NCBI GenBank assembly: GCA_947451525.1 | Contig: CANFZM010000003.1 | Coordinates: forward strand, 110,003 to 174,002 | Direction of reading: 5' to 3' | DNA length: 64,000 bases | Source of the DNA: Flavobacteriaceae bacterium | Lineage (GTDB): Bacteria; Bacteroidota; Bacteroidia; Flavobacteriales; Flavobacteriaceae | Part shown: positions 37,501 to 45,283 of the stretch, piece after piece | Numbering within the stretch: the first letter of the stretch is position 1 | How the letters are laid out: each line of letters begins with the position of its first letter | Program-made: the position numbers and the translations under genes | Notes under the pieces: generated by a model | The model's database searches: none | Told to the model about the DNA's origin: nothing | The model's input: only the letters and a program-made list of their open reading frames with translations

Positions 37501-40187
37501 ACCCAACCGATGGTCATGCAACAGGAACCAGAGTATTTATTGACATGCCGTATTGGTCCGATCGTTCTAAAAATTCCAATGGAAAAGAAGCAACCATGCT
37601 GCGTTTTTCTACAGATAAAACTAAATATGCTGTTGGCGAAACTGCTAAAATATTCTTCCCATCCAGTGAAGGTGGAAGGGCTTTAATTTCTATCGAAAAC
37701 GGAACGAAAGTAGTAAAAACCCTTTGGGCAAAAACCAAAAAAGGAGAAACGTCTGTCGAATTGCCAATCACTGGAGAAATGGCACCAAACGTGTACATTA
37801 ACCTTACTTTATTGCAACCGCATGCTTCTACTAAAAACGATTCTCCTATTAGAATGTACGGAATCGTTCCAATAGAGGTTGTGGATAAAAATACAGTTTT
37901 GGAACCACAAATTTCCATGCCAAACGTACTTCGACCAGAACAAAAAGTTAGTGTAAAAGTTTCTGAGAAAAACGGAAAAGCAATGACCTATACCATCGCA
38001 GTAGTTGATGATGGTTTGTTGGATTTAACTCGTTTTAAAACACCTAATGCTTGGGATAGTTTCTATACTCGGGAGGCCTTAGGAGTGCGGACTTGGGATA
38101 TTTACGACGAAGTAATTGGTGCCTATGGTGGAAAAGTAAATCAGGTTTTCTCCATTGGTGGAGATGCCGATTTAGGTGGTGGGAAAGCCAAAAAAGCCAA
38201 TCGTTTCAAACCCGTAGTGATGTATTTCGGCCCATTCGAATTAGGGAAAGGAGATACTAAAACACACCTAATCCAACTTCCAAAATACATTGGATCGGTT
38301 CGAACTATGGTGGTGGCTGCCAATAAAGAAAAAAGTGCTTATGGTATGGCCGAAAAAACCACGCAAGTAAAAAGTCCGTTGATGGTTTTGGCTTCCTTAC
38401 CAAGAAAAATATCTCCATCCGAAAAAGTAACCATTCCGGTAACGCTTTTTGCAACCGAGAAAAACATTAAAAATGTAACCCTTCAAATTAAAACAAATAC
38501 TGCTGTTAGAGTGGTTGGAAGTAAATCACAAATAGTGAAATTTACTGAACCCGATGAAAAAATGGCATATTTTAACCTTGAAGTGGGAAGTGCAACAGGC
38601 TTAGGGAAGATTCAAATTATTGCAACTTCGGGCAAAGAAAAATCGGTTTACGATGTGGAAATTGATGTTACAAATCCGAATCCTATAACCACTACTTACA
38701 CGGATATTGTAATAAATCCGAACAGTTCCAAAGCAATTTCATGGAAATTATTTGGTGTAACTGGAAGTAACAATGCTAAAATGGAAGTTTCTTCGGTTCC
38801 GACGGTTGATTTCAGCCGACGTTTGGATTATTTAATTCAATATCCTCATGGATGTGTAGAACAAACTACTTCGTCCGTTTTCCCTCAATTATATTTGAAT
38901 GATGTGATGGATTTGGATGCTACTTACAAACAACGAATTCAGAAAAACGTAACTGCCGGAATTCAAAAATTAGGTAATTTCCAAGTTGCAAATGGCGGAT
39001 TTTCGTATTGGCCAGGGAACGCCGATGCCGATGATTGGGGAACATCCTACGCAGGACATTTCTTAATTGAAGCCGAGAAAAAAGGCTATGTGTTACCAAT
39101 CAGTTTCAAAAATAAATGGATTTCCTACCAACAAAAAATGGCAAAACAATGGCGCTATGAAAAACAATATGGCAACGATTTCGCACAATCTTATCGTTTA
39201 TATACGTTGGCTCTAGCGGGCTCAGCCGATTTAGCATCAATGAATAGACTACGAGAAACGGTCGGAATTTCTAACGAAAGTAAACTGCGTTTGGCTGCTG
39301 CTTATGCCATCATCAAACAAAATTCAGCAGGATTAGCCTTGTTGAGTAAATCTATTATTGACGAACAAAGCGAAGACGGTTACTACAATTATTATGGTTC
39401 CAATGAAAGAAACCGAGCCATGGCTTTAGAAACTTTGATTCTCTTAGGTCAAAAACAAAAAGCATTTACAATGGCTACGAAATTGGCGAAAAGTCTGTCT
39501 AGCAACGAATGGATGAGCACACAAACTACCGCTTACGGATTGTATGCTATGTCTAAATTTGCTCAAAGTAATGGTAGTAAAGGCGTTTCCATTCAATACA
39601 CCAATGGCGGAAAAGTTCAAGTTATTAACACCAACAAAACCATTGCACAACGCAATTTGGTTTTGGTTTCGGGTACCAATTCGGTTACCATAAAGAACAA
39701 TAAAAACAATACTTTATTTGTTCGTGTCTTAAATAGTGGAATTCTTCCTGTTGGAAAAGAAAACGTGGTGCAAAATAACGTAACAGCAAATGTAGTTTTC
39801 AAAGACCGAAAAGGAACAGCAATCTCCGTTACCAAAATCGCGCAAGGAACTGAATTCATTGCCGAAGTAACCTTAACGAATCGCAAAAACGAACGAGTAG
39901 AGAACATTGCGCTTTCGCAAATTTTACCTTCTGGATTTGAAATTGTGAATACGCGGTATACCGATTATGGCGATGCAACCAATAACGTTGCCGACTATAT
40001 TGATATTCGTGACGATCGTGCCAATTACTATTTTAGTTTGCGTGCCAAAGAAACTAGAACCTTCAAAATCTTGCTAAACGCATCCTATCTTGGTAAATAT
40101 TACTTACCTGGATTGCAATGTGAAGCCATGTACGACCATGAATTCTTAGCCAGAACTAAGGGGCAATGGGTGGAAGTGGTGAAGTAA
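34509..40187 (+). CDS. Bacterial alpha-2-macroglobulin family lipoprotein
   Basis: This 1892-aa protein begins with a lipoprotein signal (MKTTKSILILLAIFVLHSC, Cys at residue 19), then MG-type beta domains. The MG2-like part has LYGERGVWRPGDTLFLSF near 675. The bait/A2M region is followed by the thioester motif GCVEQ, with Cys at residue 1449, and an alpha-alpha toroid domain (TASYAGHFLIEAEKKGY and following). Known bacterial members trap attacking proteases in the periplasm and pair with PBP1C, the next gene here. Two insertions stand out: an Ala/Val/Asp run at about 310-350 and a Glu/Asp/Tyr-rich stretch at about 512-560. It is larger than the usual YfhM length of about 1650 aa. Confidence 0.93.
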   Translation: MKTTKSILILLAIFVLHSCSKKSANDFDSNFSLYKDYISSFSSGYVPVKSDFRVQLAFNKSDWKPNQELDDDLFDISPSVSGKVVALSSNTIAFIPKDKLEQNTLYQITLHLSKITNKVPKELSDFNFSVKTIKQDFIVNTLDLQSYDKDTYYLNGTIKTADNLSFEEAQKLLEVTQNRDDLKVTFDKATSTATEFKFTIDKIKRFDDDSEIVIAWDGDDADIDQKGEVKFPIPGKNQFKVLDIKIGDENNQSLLINFSDPLKRDQDFKGLIAIENTKNLKFATMGNVLKVFFSNEAKNSEVDKGTAKEAVAVDAAVDTTAVAVDSAAVAVDDISDAVAVPTEDASALEQAFSGSKLVEVFQGIENDYGYKMKNNYSEKIVFEQIKPGVRLVKSGTIMPTSNNLKLNFEVANLNAVDVKVYKIYKNNILQFLQDNELNGTRNLRQVSQAIAKSTIELKQNNLLNYSKWNTYALDLSKIIKPEPGAIYRVEFSYKKKYSLYKCTSTTSETENATDEDEEEVDENDVNYSGENYDYYYEEDYDYRESQDPCSDYYFSNTRIGTNILASDLGVIAKRGTDKSVVVAVSDIVSTNPISGAKVTLYNYQQQKIADSSTDGDGMVSFQLEKIAYFAIVTKGDQSTYVKLDDELSLSVSNFDVSGETLQKGLKGYLYGERGVWRPGDTLFLSFILNDNANKLPPNHPLKLKLNDPSGKTVYQSVQKLNEMNHYKFVVPTQSSAPTGSWEAVASIGGARFYKNIKIETIKPNRLKIKNSFNDAILSTSKNNVNNIQVLWLHGAVAKDLKTEVQAKFSQQVTTFKGFDKYVFDDPTRTFSTEEINIFSGKVDANGRASIPIKPTLLGQAPGMLKAAFITKVYEQGGDVSTDVASTSYSPYLTYVGVKAPEPNRYGMLETSKNNRFDIVTVNENGAPKSVQNLDVRIYKLESRWWWDASNDNLSNYSSSNSTIAYRNYKVSTDSSGKGSVSFAVPQEDWGNYLIRVSDPTDGHATGTRVFIDMPYWSDRSKNSNGKEATMLRFSTDKTKYAVGETAKIFFPSSEGGRALISIENGTKVVKTLWAKTKKGETSVELPITGEMAPNVYINLTLLQPHASTKNDSPIRMYGIVPIEVVDKNTVLEPQISMPNVLRPEQKVSVKVSEKNGKAMTYTIAVVDDGLLDLTRFKTPNAWDSFYTREALGVRTWDIYDEVIGAYGGKVNQVFSIGGDADLGGGKAKKANRFKPVVMYFGPFELGKGDTKTHLIQLPKYIGSVRTMVVAANKEKSAYGMAEKTTQVKSPLMVLASLPRKISPSEKVTIPVTLFATEKNIKNVTLQIKTNTAVRVVGSKSQIVKFTEPDEKMAYFNLEVGSATGLGKIQIIATSGKEKSVYDVEIDVTNPNPITTTYTDIVINPNSSKAISWKLFGVTGSNNAKMEVSSVPTVDFSRRLDYLIQYPHGCVEQTTSSVFPQLYLNDVMDLDATYKQRIQKNVTAGIQKLGNFQVANGGFSYWPGNADADDWGTSYAGHFLIEAEKKGYVLPISFKNKWISYQQKMAKQWRYEKQYGNDFAQSYRLYTLALAGSADLASMNRLRETVGISNESKLRLAAAYAIIKQNSAGLALLSKSIIDEQSEDGYYNYYGSNERNRAMALETLILLGQKQKAFTMATKLAKSLSSNEWMSTQTTAYGLYAMSKFAQSNGSKGVSIQYTNGGKVQVINTNKTIAQRNLVLVSGTNSVTIKNNKNNTLFVRVLNSGILPVGKENVVQNNVTANVVFKDRKGTAISVTKIAQGTEFIAEVTLTNRKNERVENIALSQILPSGFEIVNTRYTDYGDATNNVADYIDIRDDRANYYFSLRAKETRTFKILLNASYLGKYYLPGLQCEAMYDHEFLARTKGQWVEVVK

Positions 40188-40206
40188 CTAATATTTCAAA
40201 CTCTCT

Positions 40207-40239
40207 AACTCTGTCAGAGTTTTGAACTCTGACAGAGTT
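40207..40239. terminator. Double palindrome between the A2M gene and pbpC
   Basis: A 15-bp stem with a 3-nt loop. Each 15-nt arm is itself palindromic around one base (AACTCTG-T-CAGAGTT), so alternative structures are possible. It begins 20 nt after the A2M stop and ends 10 nt before the pbpC ATG, so it covers the ribosome-binding region. No long T-run follows. Confidence 0.6.
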
Positions 40240-40249
40240 ATTTTAAAAC

Positions 40250-42625
40250 ATGAAACAAAAACTCCAAGCGTTATTACAACGCATTTTAAACTACATAAAA
40301 ACCAACAAAAAGAAATCTGCAATTATAGGTATTCTTTTACTTGTCTATTATTTTTCGTTGCCGAGAACCCTTTTTCAGGAACCCTACTCCACGGTTATTG
40401 AAAGTAACGATGGCGAACTACTCGCTGCCAAAATTGCTAATGATGGCCAATGGCGTTTTCCTGCTAATGATAGCGTTCCAGATAAATTCAAAAAATGTAT
40501 TGTGTACTATGAAGACGAACATTTTTACCAACATTTTGGATTCAATCCAGCGGCTATGTACAAAGCATTTAAACAAAATCGAAGCGCCGGAAAAGTAGTC
40601 CGTGGTGGAAGCACCCTTACGCAGCAAGTAATTCGGTTATCGCGCAATCACCAAAGGAGAACCTATTTTGAAAAAATAATCGAAATGATTCTTGCCACTC
40701 GATTAGAATTTCGTCATTCAAAAGAAAAAATAATAGAATTATATGCTGCTCATGCTCCTTTTGGAGGAAATGTTGTCGGTTTAGAAATGGCTGCATGGCG
40801 GTATTTTGGCGTACAATCCCACCAATTATCTTGGGCCGAAAGTGCTACATTAGCAGTCTTGCCCAACGCTCCAAGTTTGATTTATCCGGGTAAAAACCAA
40901 CAAAAATTACTCAAAAAACGCAATGCCCTTTTGTTAAAATTATACAACGAAAAAATTATTGATATAATGACGTATCAATTATCGGTAAAGGAACCCTTGC
41001 CTCAAAAACCGTATAATTTACCGCAAATTGCACCACATTTATTACAACATATTGCCAAATCGGAGGAAGGAAAGCGCATTAAAACCACCATGGATGTGTC
41101 CTTGCAAAATCGTGTCAACCAAATTGCTGCCTATTATTACAACCAATACAAGCAAAACGAAGTGCACAACTTAGCGATTATGGTAATTGATATTCAAAAC
41201 CGCAACATTATTAGTTATGTTGGAAATGCTCCAACCGACAAAGAACACGACAAAGATGTCGATATTATTGGTGCACCACGAAGTACCGGTAGTATTTTGA
41301 AACCGTTGCTCTATGCTTCAATGCTTGACGATGGTGAAATTTTACCCAACACTTTGGTGCCTGATATTCCTACTCAAATTTCGGGCTACACTCCAGAAAA
41401 TTTCAATCTAACCTTTGATGGTGCCGTGCCCGCGCAGCGTGCTTTGTCGCGTTCGCTAAACATTCCGGCAGTACTGATGTTGCAAGAACATGGGGTGAAT
41501 AATTTTTACGAATTACTCCAAAAATTCAAACTAAAAAACATCAACAAGCGCCCCGATCATTACGGATTATCGCTTATTCTTGGCGGAGCCGAAAGCAATT
41601 TGTGGGATTTGTGCCGCACCTATGCCAATTTATCTTCCACGCTGAATTATTACAACGCCTCCAAAGGAAATTACCGCACCAAGGAATTTGCCGAACTCAA
41701 TTACAACAACGATTTTAAACAAGATTACGGAGACCAGAGCAACCAAAAGACCATCTTAGGCGCAGGTTCCATCTTCTTGGCTTACAACGCCATGAAAGAA
41801 GTCAACCGCCCCGAAGGCGATGAAGCCTGGAAATTCTACGATTCCTCTTTAGAAATCGCTTGGAAAACAGGAACCAGTTTCGGAAATCGTGATGCTTGGG
41901 CCATCGGAACCAATTCGAGATATGTAGTTGGCGTATGGGTTGGCAACGCTTCTGGAGAAGGACGCCCACAACTAACCGGAGTAGAAAGTGCTGCGCCAAT
42001 TCTCTTTGATGTGTTCAATTTACTTCCAAGAAAGGCTTGGTTTCAAGCACCATTAAACGATTTAGAATATGCCGAAGTCTGCACCAAAAGCGGTTATTTG
42101 GCTCAAGAAGATTGCCCAAAAACTAAGCAACTTATTCCAAAAAATGGCAAAAAAACTTCCATTTGTCCTTACCATAAATTGGTGCATTTAGATGCCACGC
42201 AACACTATCGGGTAAATAGCAGTTGCGAAAATGTAGACAATATTATCAGTAAAAAATGGTTTGTTTTGCCTCCCGTTATGGAATGGTATTACAAAAGTAA
42301 CCACATTGACTACCTGCCTTTGCCACCATTTCGTGCCGATTGCCAGCAAACGCAGCAAGCATCTATGGATTTTATTTATCCAAAAGCGAACAGCAAAATT
42401 TACTTAACCAAAGATTTCAATAGTAAAATCCAACCCGTAATTCTCAAAGTGGCGCACTCCAACAAAGAAGCCAAACTCTATTGGTATGTAGACAATGTCT
42501 ATAAAGGCACTACCCAAACCTTCCACGAAATGCAAATCGAGGCCAACACAGGCTTCCATTACATCACCGTTGAAGACGAATTTGGAAACGAAATTAAAAG
42601 AAAAGTGGAAATTGTGCGGGATTAA
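40250..42625 (+). CDS. pbpC: Penicillin-binding protein 1C
   Basis: This 791-aa bifunctional murein synthase has one N-terminal TM helix (about 23-37), a GT51 transglycosylase domain (EDEHFYQHFG with catalytic Glu at 88, and GGSTLTQQ), a transpeptidase domain (STGSILKP as SxxK, SRSLN as SxN, KTGTSFGNRD as KTG) and a C-terminal BiPBP_C domain from about 695. This domain order defines PBP1C. It follows the alpha-2-macroglobulin gene by 62 bp, a known conserved pair thought to repair the wall after envelope breach. Confidence 0.96.
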   Translation: MKQKLQALLQRILNYIKTNKKKSAIIGILLLVYYFSLPRTLFQEPYSTVIESNDGELLAAKIANDGQWRFPANDSVPDKFKKCIVYYEDEHFYQHFGFNPAAMYKAFKQNRSAGKVVRGGSTLTQQVIRLSRNHQRRTYFEKIIEMILATRLEFRHSKEKIIELYAAHAPFGGNVVGLEMAAWRYFGVQSHQLSWAESATLAVLPNAPSLIYPGKNQQKLLKKRNALLLKLYNEKIIDIMTYQLSVKEPLPQKPYNLPQIAPHLLQHIAKSEEGKRIKTTMDVSLQNRVNQIAAYYYNQYKQNEVHNLAIMVIDIQNRNIISYVGNAPTDKEHDKDVDIIGAPRSTGSILKPLLYASMLDDGEILPNTLVPDIPTQISGYTPENFNLTFDGAVPAQRALSRSLNIPAVLMLQEHGVNNFYELLQKFKLKNINKRPDHYGLSLILGGAESNLWDLCRTYANLSSTLNYYNASKGNYRTKEFAELNYNNDFKQDYGDQSNQKTILGAGSIFLAYNAMKEVNRPEGDEAWKFYDSSLEIAWKTGTSFGNRDAWAIGTNSRYVVGVWVGNASGEGRPQLTGVESAAPILFDVFNLLPRKAWFQAPLNDLEYAEVCTKSGYLAQEDCPKTKQLIPKNGKKTSICPYHKLVHLDATQHYRVNSSCENVDNIISKKWFVLPPVMEWYYKSNHIDYLPLPPFRADCQQTQQASMDFIYPKANSKIYLTKDFNSKIQPVILKVAHSNKEAKLYWYVDNVYKGTTQTFHEMQIEANTGFHYITVEDEFGNEIKRKVEIVRD

Positions 42626-42639
42626 AAATGAACACAATC

Positions 42640-42777
42640 TTGTCATTCCGTAGTAATCTTTTTTTAGGAGCGAAAGGTTTGCGCATTTCTATATACGTCT
42701 TTCCCGCTTTTCGTTGCAATCTGGCATTGCGAGGAACGAAGCAATCTCACAACATTATTCATTCATCGCAATGCCAG
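42640..42777. repeat. Dispersed mosaic element with 11-bp inverted repeat
   Basis: In the 298-bp spacer after pbpC: ggagcgaaaggtttgcgc, ttcccgcttttcgttgcaatct, then the widespread cattgcgaggaacgaagcaatctc word. Perfect 11-bp inverted arms lie at 42721-42731 and 42767-42777 (CTGGCATTGCG and complement). It is most likely part of a short dispersed repeat; no ORF of interest. Confidence 0.6.
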
Positions 42778-42892
42778 GATTTTCCACTTCACTCGGGGCT
42801 AAGCAGGTTATGTCTTTTGTGAAATCATTATTTCTAATACTATTAATCTCTTATTGACCTTACTTGGTTTTTGAAACTTATTAACCACAAAA

Positions 42893-42920
42893 AAACCGCC
42901 TATCTCACGAAAGGCGGTTT
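42893..42920. terminator. Terminator of the RNase E/G gene (also faces pbpC)
   Basis: A perfect 9-bp stem (AAACCGCCT / AGGCGGTTT) with a 10-nt loop lies just before the RNase stop codon at 42924, with A and T runs on both sides. Confidence 0.75.
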
Positions 42921-42923
42921 CTA

Positions 42924-44468
42924 TTATTTAATTTCTTTTCCTTTACTATCAAAAAAATGATATTCAAGATAAGTATAGGCATCTCTAGGGATTATTTTTA
43001 CCCACTTTTTGTGTTCTAAGAACCACTTAGCACGTAGCGATGGAAATCCTTTTTTAAGATATGCTGCCACAAATGGGTGAACGTTAAGTTTCACATTATT
43101 ATGGTCTTTAACAATTTTTTCAAGAGAAAAAGCAATCTTATCAATAATCTGAATTGGAGCATCTACATCTCCGCTTAAATTATTTGGATTCTCTTCTCTT
43201 GTTTCAATATTTACTTCTGGTCTTACACGCTGTCTAGTAATTTGAACTAAACCAAATTTACTTGGTGGTAAGATTTTATGCTTGGCTTTATCGTCGCTCA
43301 TTTCCTCTTTCAAGAAATTGTATAGAACCTGACGATTTTCGGGATTTTGCATATCGATAAAATCGACTACAATAATACCTCCCATGTCGCGAAGTCTTAA
43401 TTGGCGCGCAATTTCTGCAGCGGCAATCATGTTCACTTCAAGAGCAGTATCTTCCTGATTAGTTGCTTTGTTAGAACGATTTCCACTATTCACGTCAATA
43501 ACGTGTAAAGCTTCGGTATGTTCTATAATCAAATAAGCACCTTTACTCATGGAAACGGTTCGTCCGAATGAGGTTTTTATTTGACGTTCTATATGATATT
43601 TCTCAAATAGTGGGGTATCATTTGACTGATAAAACTTCACTATTTTTTGTTTGTCAGGGGCTATTTCGGCTAAATAGTCCTTTGTTTCTTGGTACAACTC
43701 TTCATCATCAATATGAATACCGGTAAAGGTATCATTAAAAACGTCTCTTAATATAGAAGATGCTTTGTTAAGCTCTCCTAATACTTTGGACGGATGATGA
43801 GCAGTTGGTAATTTTTTACACATTGCAGTCCATCTATTCATAAGATTCTGCAAGTCTTTTTCTAATTCTTCTGTTTTTTTGCCTTCGGCTACTGTTCGCA
43901 CAATAACACCAAATCCTTTTGGTTTAACTGCTTGTACCAATTTTTTTAATCGGTCTTTTTCTTCTTTTTCTTCTATTTTTTGTGAAATAGAAACACGATC
44001 CGAAAAAGGGACAAGAACTAAAAATCTACCTGCAAAAGAAAGCTCAGAGCTTATTCTTGGTCCTTTGGTAGATATAGGTTCTTTAACCACTTGCACTAAA
44101 ATAGATTGATTGGCATTTAGCACATCGGCTATAGCACCATCTTTATCAATTTCTTTTTCAAACTGAAAGGTTTTTAGGGAGAAATCTTTTATTTTACCTG
44201 TATTTACAAGTTTTATGAATTTCAAATAAGAAAGTAATGCTGGACCTAAATCATGGTAATGTAAAAAGGCATCTTTTTCAAAACCTACATTTACAAAAGC
44301 AGCATTAAGTCCGGGAACAGGTTTTCTAATTTTGGCAATAAAGATATCACCAACTAGAAAATTGCTTCCTTTTTCTTCTTCTTTGTGTAATTCTATTAGT
44401 TTTCCATCTTTTAATAAGGCAAAATCTACAGCATTTTCACCACTTCTGATGATTAGTTCTTTATTCAT
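42924..44468 (-). CDS. rng: Ribonuclease E/G family protein
   Basis: This 514-aa endoribonuclease processes rRNA and mRNA. The start is ATG at 44468 (MNKELIIRSG); the frame stays open 21 codons upstream only because of repeat DNA. An S1 domain lies at about 35-125 (FLVGDIFIAKIRKPVPGLNAAFVNVG), and the DNase I-like catalytic site has HVIDVNSGNRSNKA and IIVVDFIDM with the two catalytic Asp. The Zn-link CPxC of E. coli RNase E/G is absent at the expected place (after ITRQRVRPE). There is no long C-terminal degradosome scaffold, so the RNase G size class fits best. It is terminated by the hairpin at 42893-42920. Confidence 0.92.
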   Translation of the reverse strand: MNKELIIRSGENAVDFALLKDGKLIELHKEEEKGSNFLVGDIFIAKIRKPVPGLNAAFVNVGFEKDAFLHYHDLGPALLSYLKFIKLVNTGKIKDFSLKTFQFEKEIDKDGAIADVLNANQSILVQVVKEPISTKGPRISSELSFAGRFLVLVPFSDRVSISQKIEEKEEKDRLKKLVQAVKPKGFGVIVRTVAEGKKTEELEKDLQNLMNRWTAMCKKLPTAHHPSKVLGELNKASSILRDVFNDTFTGIHIDDEELYQETKDYLAEIAPDKQKIVKFYQSNDTPLFEKYHIERQIKTSFGRTVSMSKGAYLIIEHTEALHVIDVNSGNRSNKATNQEDTALEVNMIAAAEIARQLRLRDMGGIIVVDFIDMQNPENRQVLYNFLKEEMSDDKAKHKILPPSKFGLVQITRQRVRPEVNIETREENPNNLSGDVDAPIQIIDKIAFSLEKIVKDHNNVKLNVHPFVAAYLKKGFPSLRAKWFLEHKKWVKIIPRDAYTYLEYHFFDSKGKEIK

Positions 44469-44489
44469 GTTGTAAATTTTTATCCAGAC

Positions 44490-44563
44490 AAAGGTTGTAG
44501 GCTGTAGGTTGTAGGTTGTAGGTTTTCGCAAACCCTAAACCCTAAACCCTGAACCCTAAACCC
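44490..44563. repeat. 7-bp tandem repeats: GTAGGTT units facing CCCTAAA units
   Basis: About four gtaggtt-type units (44493-44524) are followed by four to five ccctaaa units (44531-44563). The two blocks are partly complementary and can form an imperfect hairpin centred near 44526. They lie just upstream of the rng start. Confidence 0.7.
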
Positions 44564-44714
44564 AAAGTAAGGATGGATTAAACATTATTTCAGGTATTAC
44601 CCGGTGGAATTATATTAAAATTTTTAATAGTAGACATTAAATTTATGCGGATGCTTTATATCTAATATCTAAAATTTCAAATCTAAAATTCCTTTTCAAT
44701 GAACGTTTAAAAAG

Positions 44715-44740
44715 AAAAAAGTAGTTTAAAACTACTTTTT
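44715..44740 (-). terminator. Terminator overlapping the end of the 30-aa gene
   Basis: A stem of about 12 bp (aaaaagtagttt with its complement) with long T-runs on the minus strand includes the stop codon of the small gene at 44732. Confidence 0.7.
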
Positions 44741-44824
44741 CTTTTTGTGACGGTTAGCTCTCGCTCTTTTTTTACGTTTGTGCGTCGCTACCTTATGTCT
44801 CTTTCTTTTTTTTCCGCTTGGCAT
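44732..44824 (-). CDS. Small basic ribosome-associated protein (AURKAIP1/COX24-domain type), 30 aa
   Basis: A 30-codon frame (ATG at 44824, TAG at 44732) encodes MPSGKKRKRHKVATHKRKKR followed by ARANRHKKKK. This highly conserved miniature protein occurs widely in Bacteroidota and is grouped with the COX24/mS38 C-terminal domain of mitochondrial ribosomes. Its composition (over half Lys/Arg/His) fits rRNA binding. It is 34 bp downstream of the HU gene on the same strand and has its own terminator overlapping the stop codon. Too short for ordinary gene calling thresholds. Confidence 0.85.
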   Translation of the reverse strand: MPSGKKRKRHKVATHKRKKRARANRHKKKK

Positions 44825-44857
44825 GGTATAAGTTTTTTAGGATTAATAAATGAATTT

Positions 44858-45151
44858 TTAAACTGCAATTTCAGTTTTAGTTTTTACTCCTTCTACAAAT
44901 ACTTTTGCAGGTTTAAATGCAGGAATATTGTGTGCAGGAATTTTAATTGTAGTATTTTTTGAAATGTTTCTACCTGTTTTTTCAGCTCTTGTTTTGATAA
45001 TAAAACTACCAAACCCTCTTAAGTAAACATTATTCCCACTTTCTAATGATGATTTCACCTCTTCCATTAACGCTTCTACTGTAGATTGAACATCTCCTTT
45101 TTCAAGCCCTAATTTTTCTGAAATTTTTGCTACGATATCTGCTTTCGTCAT
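44858..45151 (-). CDS. HU family DNA-binding protein
   Basis: This 97-aa histone-like protein bends and compacts DNA. It has the HU/IHF core (MTKADIVAKISEKLGLEKGDV, GFGSFIIKTRAEKTGRNI) with the basic beta-arm containing IPAHNIPAFKP, where the Pro intercalates. Length is normal. A matched promoter lies upstream (45193-45224, minus strand), and the 30-aa ribosome-associated gene follows 33 bp later, probably in the same transcript. Confidence 0.93.
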   Translation of the reverse strand: MTKADIVAKISEKLGLEKGDVQSTVEALMEEVKSSLESGNNVYLRGFGSFIIKTRAEKTGRNISKNTTIKIPAHNIPAFKPAKVFVEGVKTKTEIAV

Positions 45152-45192
45152 TTTCTTTCGTATTTAATATTTATTGTATTTTTTTAAGAGTG

Positions 45193-45224
45193 CAAATATA
45201 GGAATTAAAAAAACAATATTTCAA
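45193..45224 (-). promoter_or_regulatory. Promoter of the HU gene (TTG-N21-TATATTTG)
   Basis: On the minus strand TTG (45222-45224) precedes TATATTTG (45193-45200) by 21 nt. The -7 box is exact; the spacing is at the long end of the usual range. Confidence 0.5.
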
Positions 45225-45283
45225 GGATAATAGATTAAAATTTAATCACATAAAGATTTACTTTTACAGCCCAATAAATTTAC

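Noticed and set aside
42628..42822. 64-aa open frame after pbpC
   Set aside because: It translates the dispersed repeat words; no protein-like character.
44523..44563. CCCTAAA array as a true telomere
   Set aside because: It is internal, short, and flanked by bacterial genes, so it is only a simple repeat.
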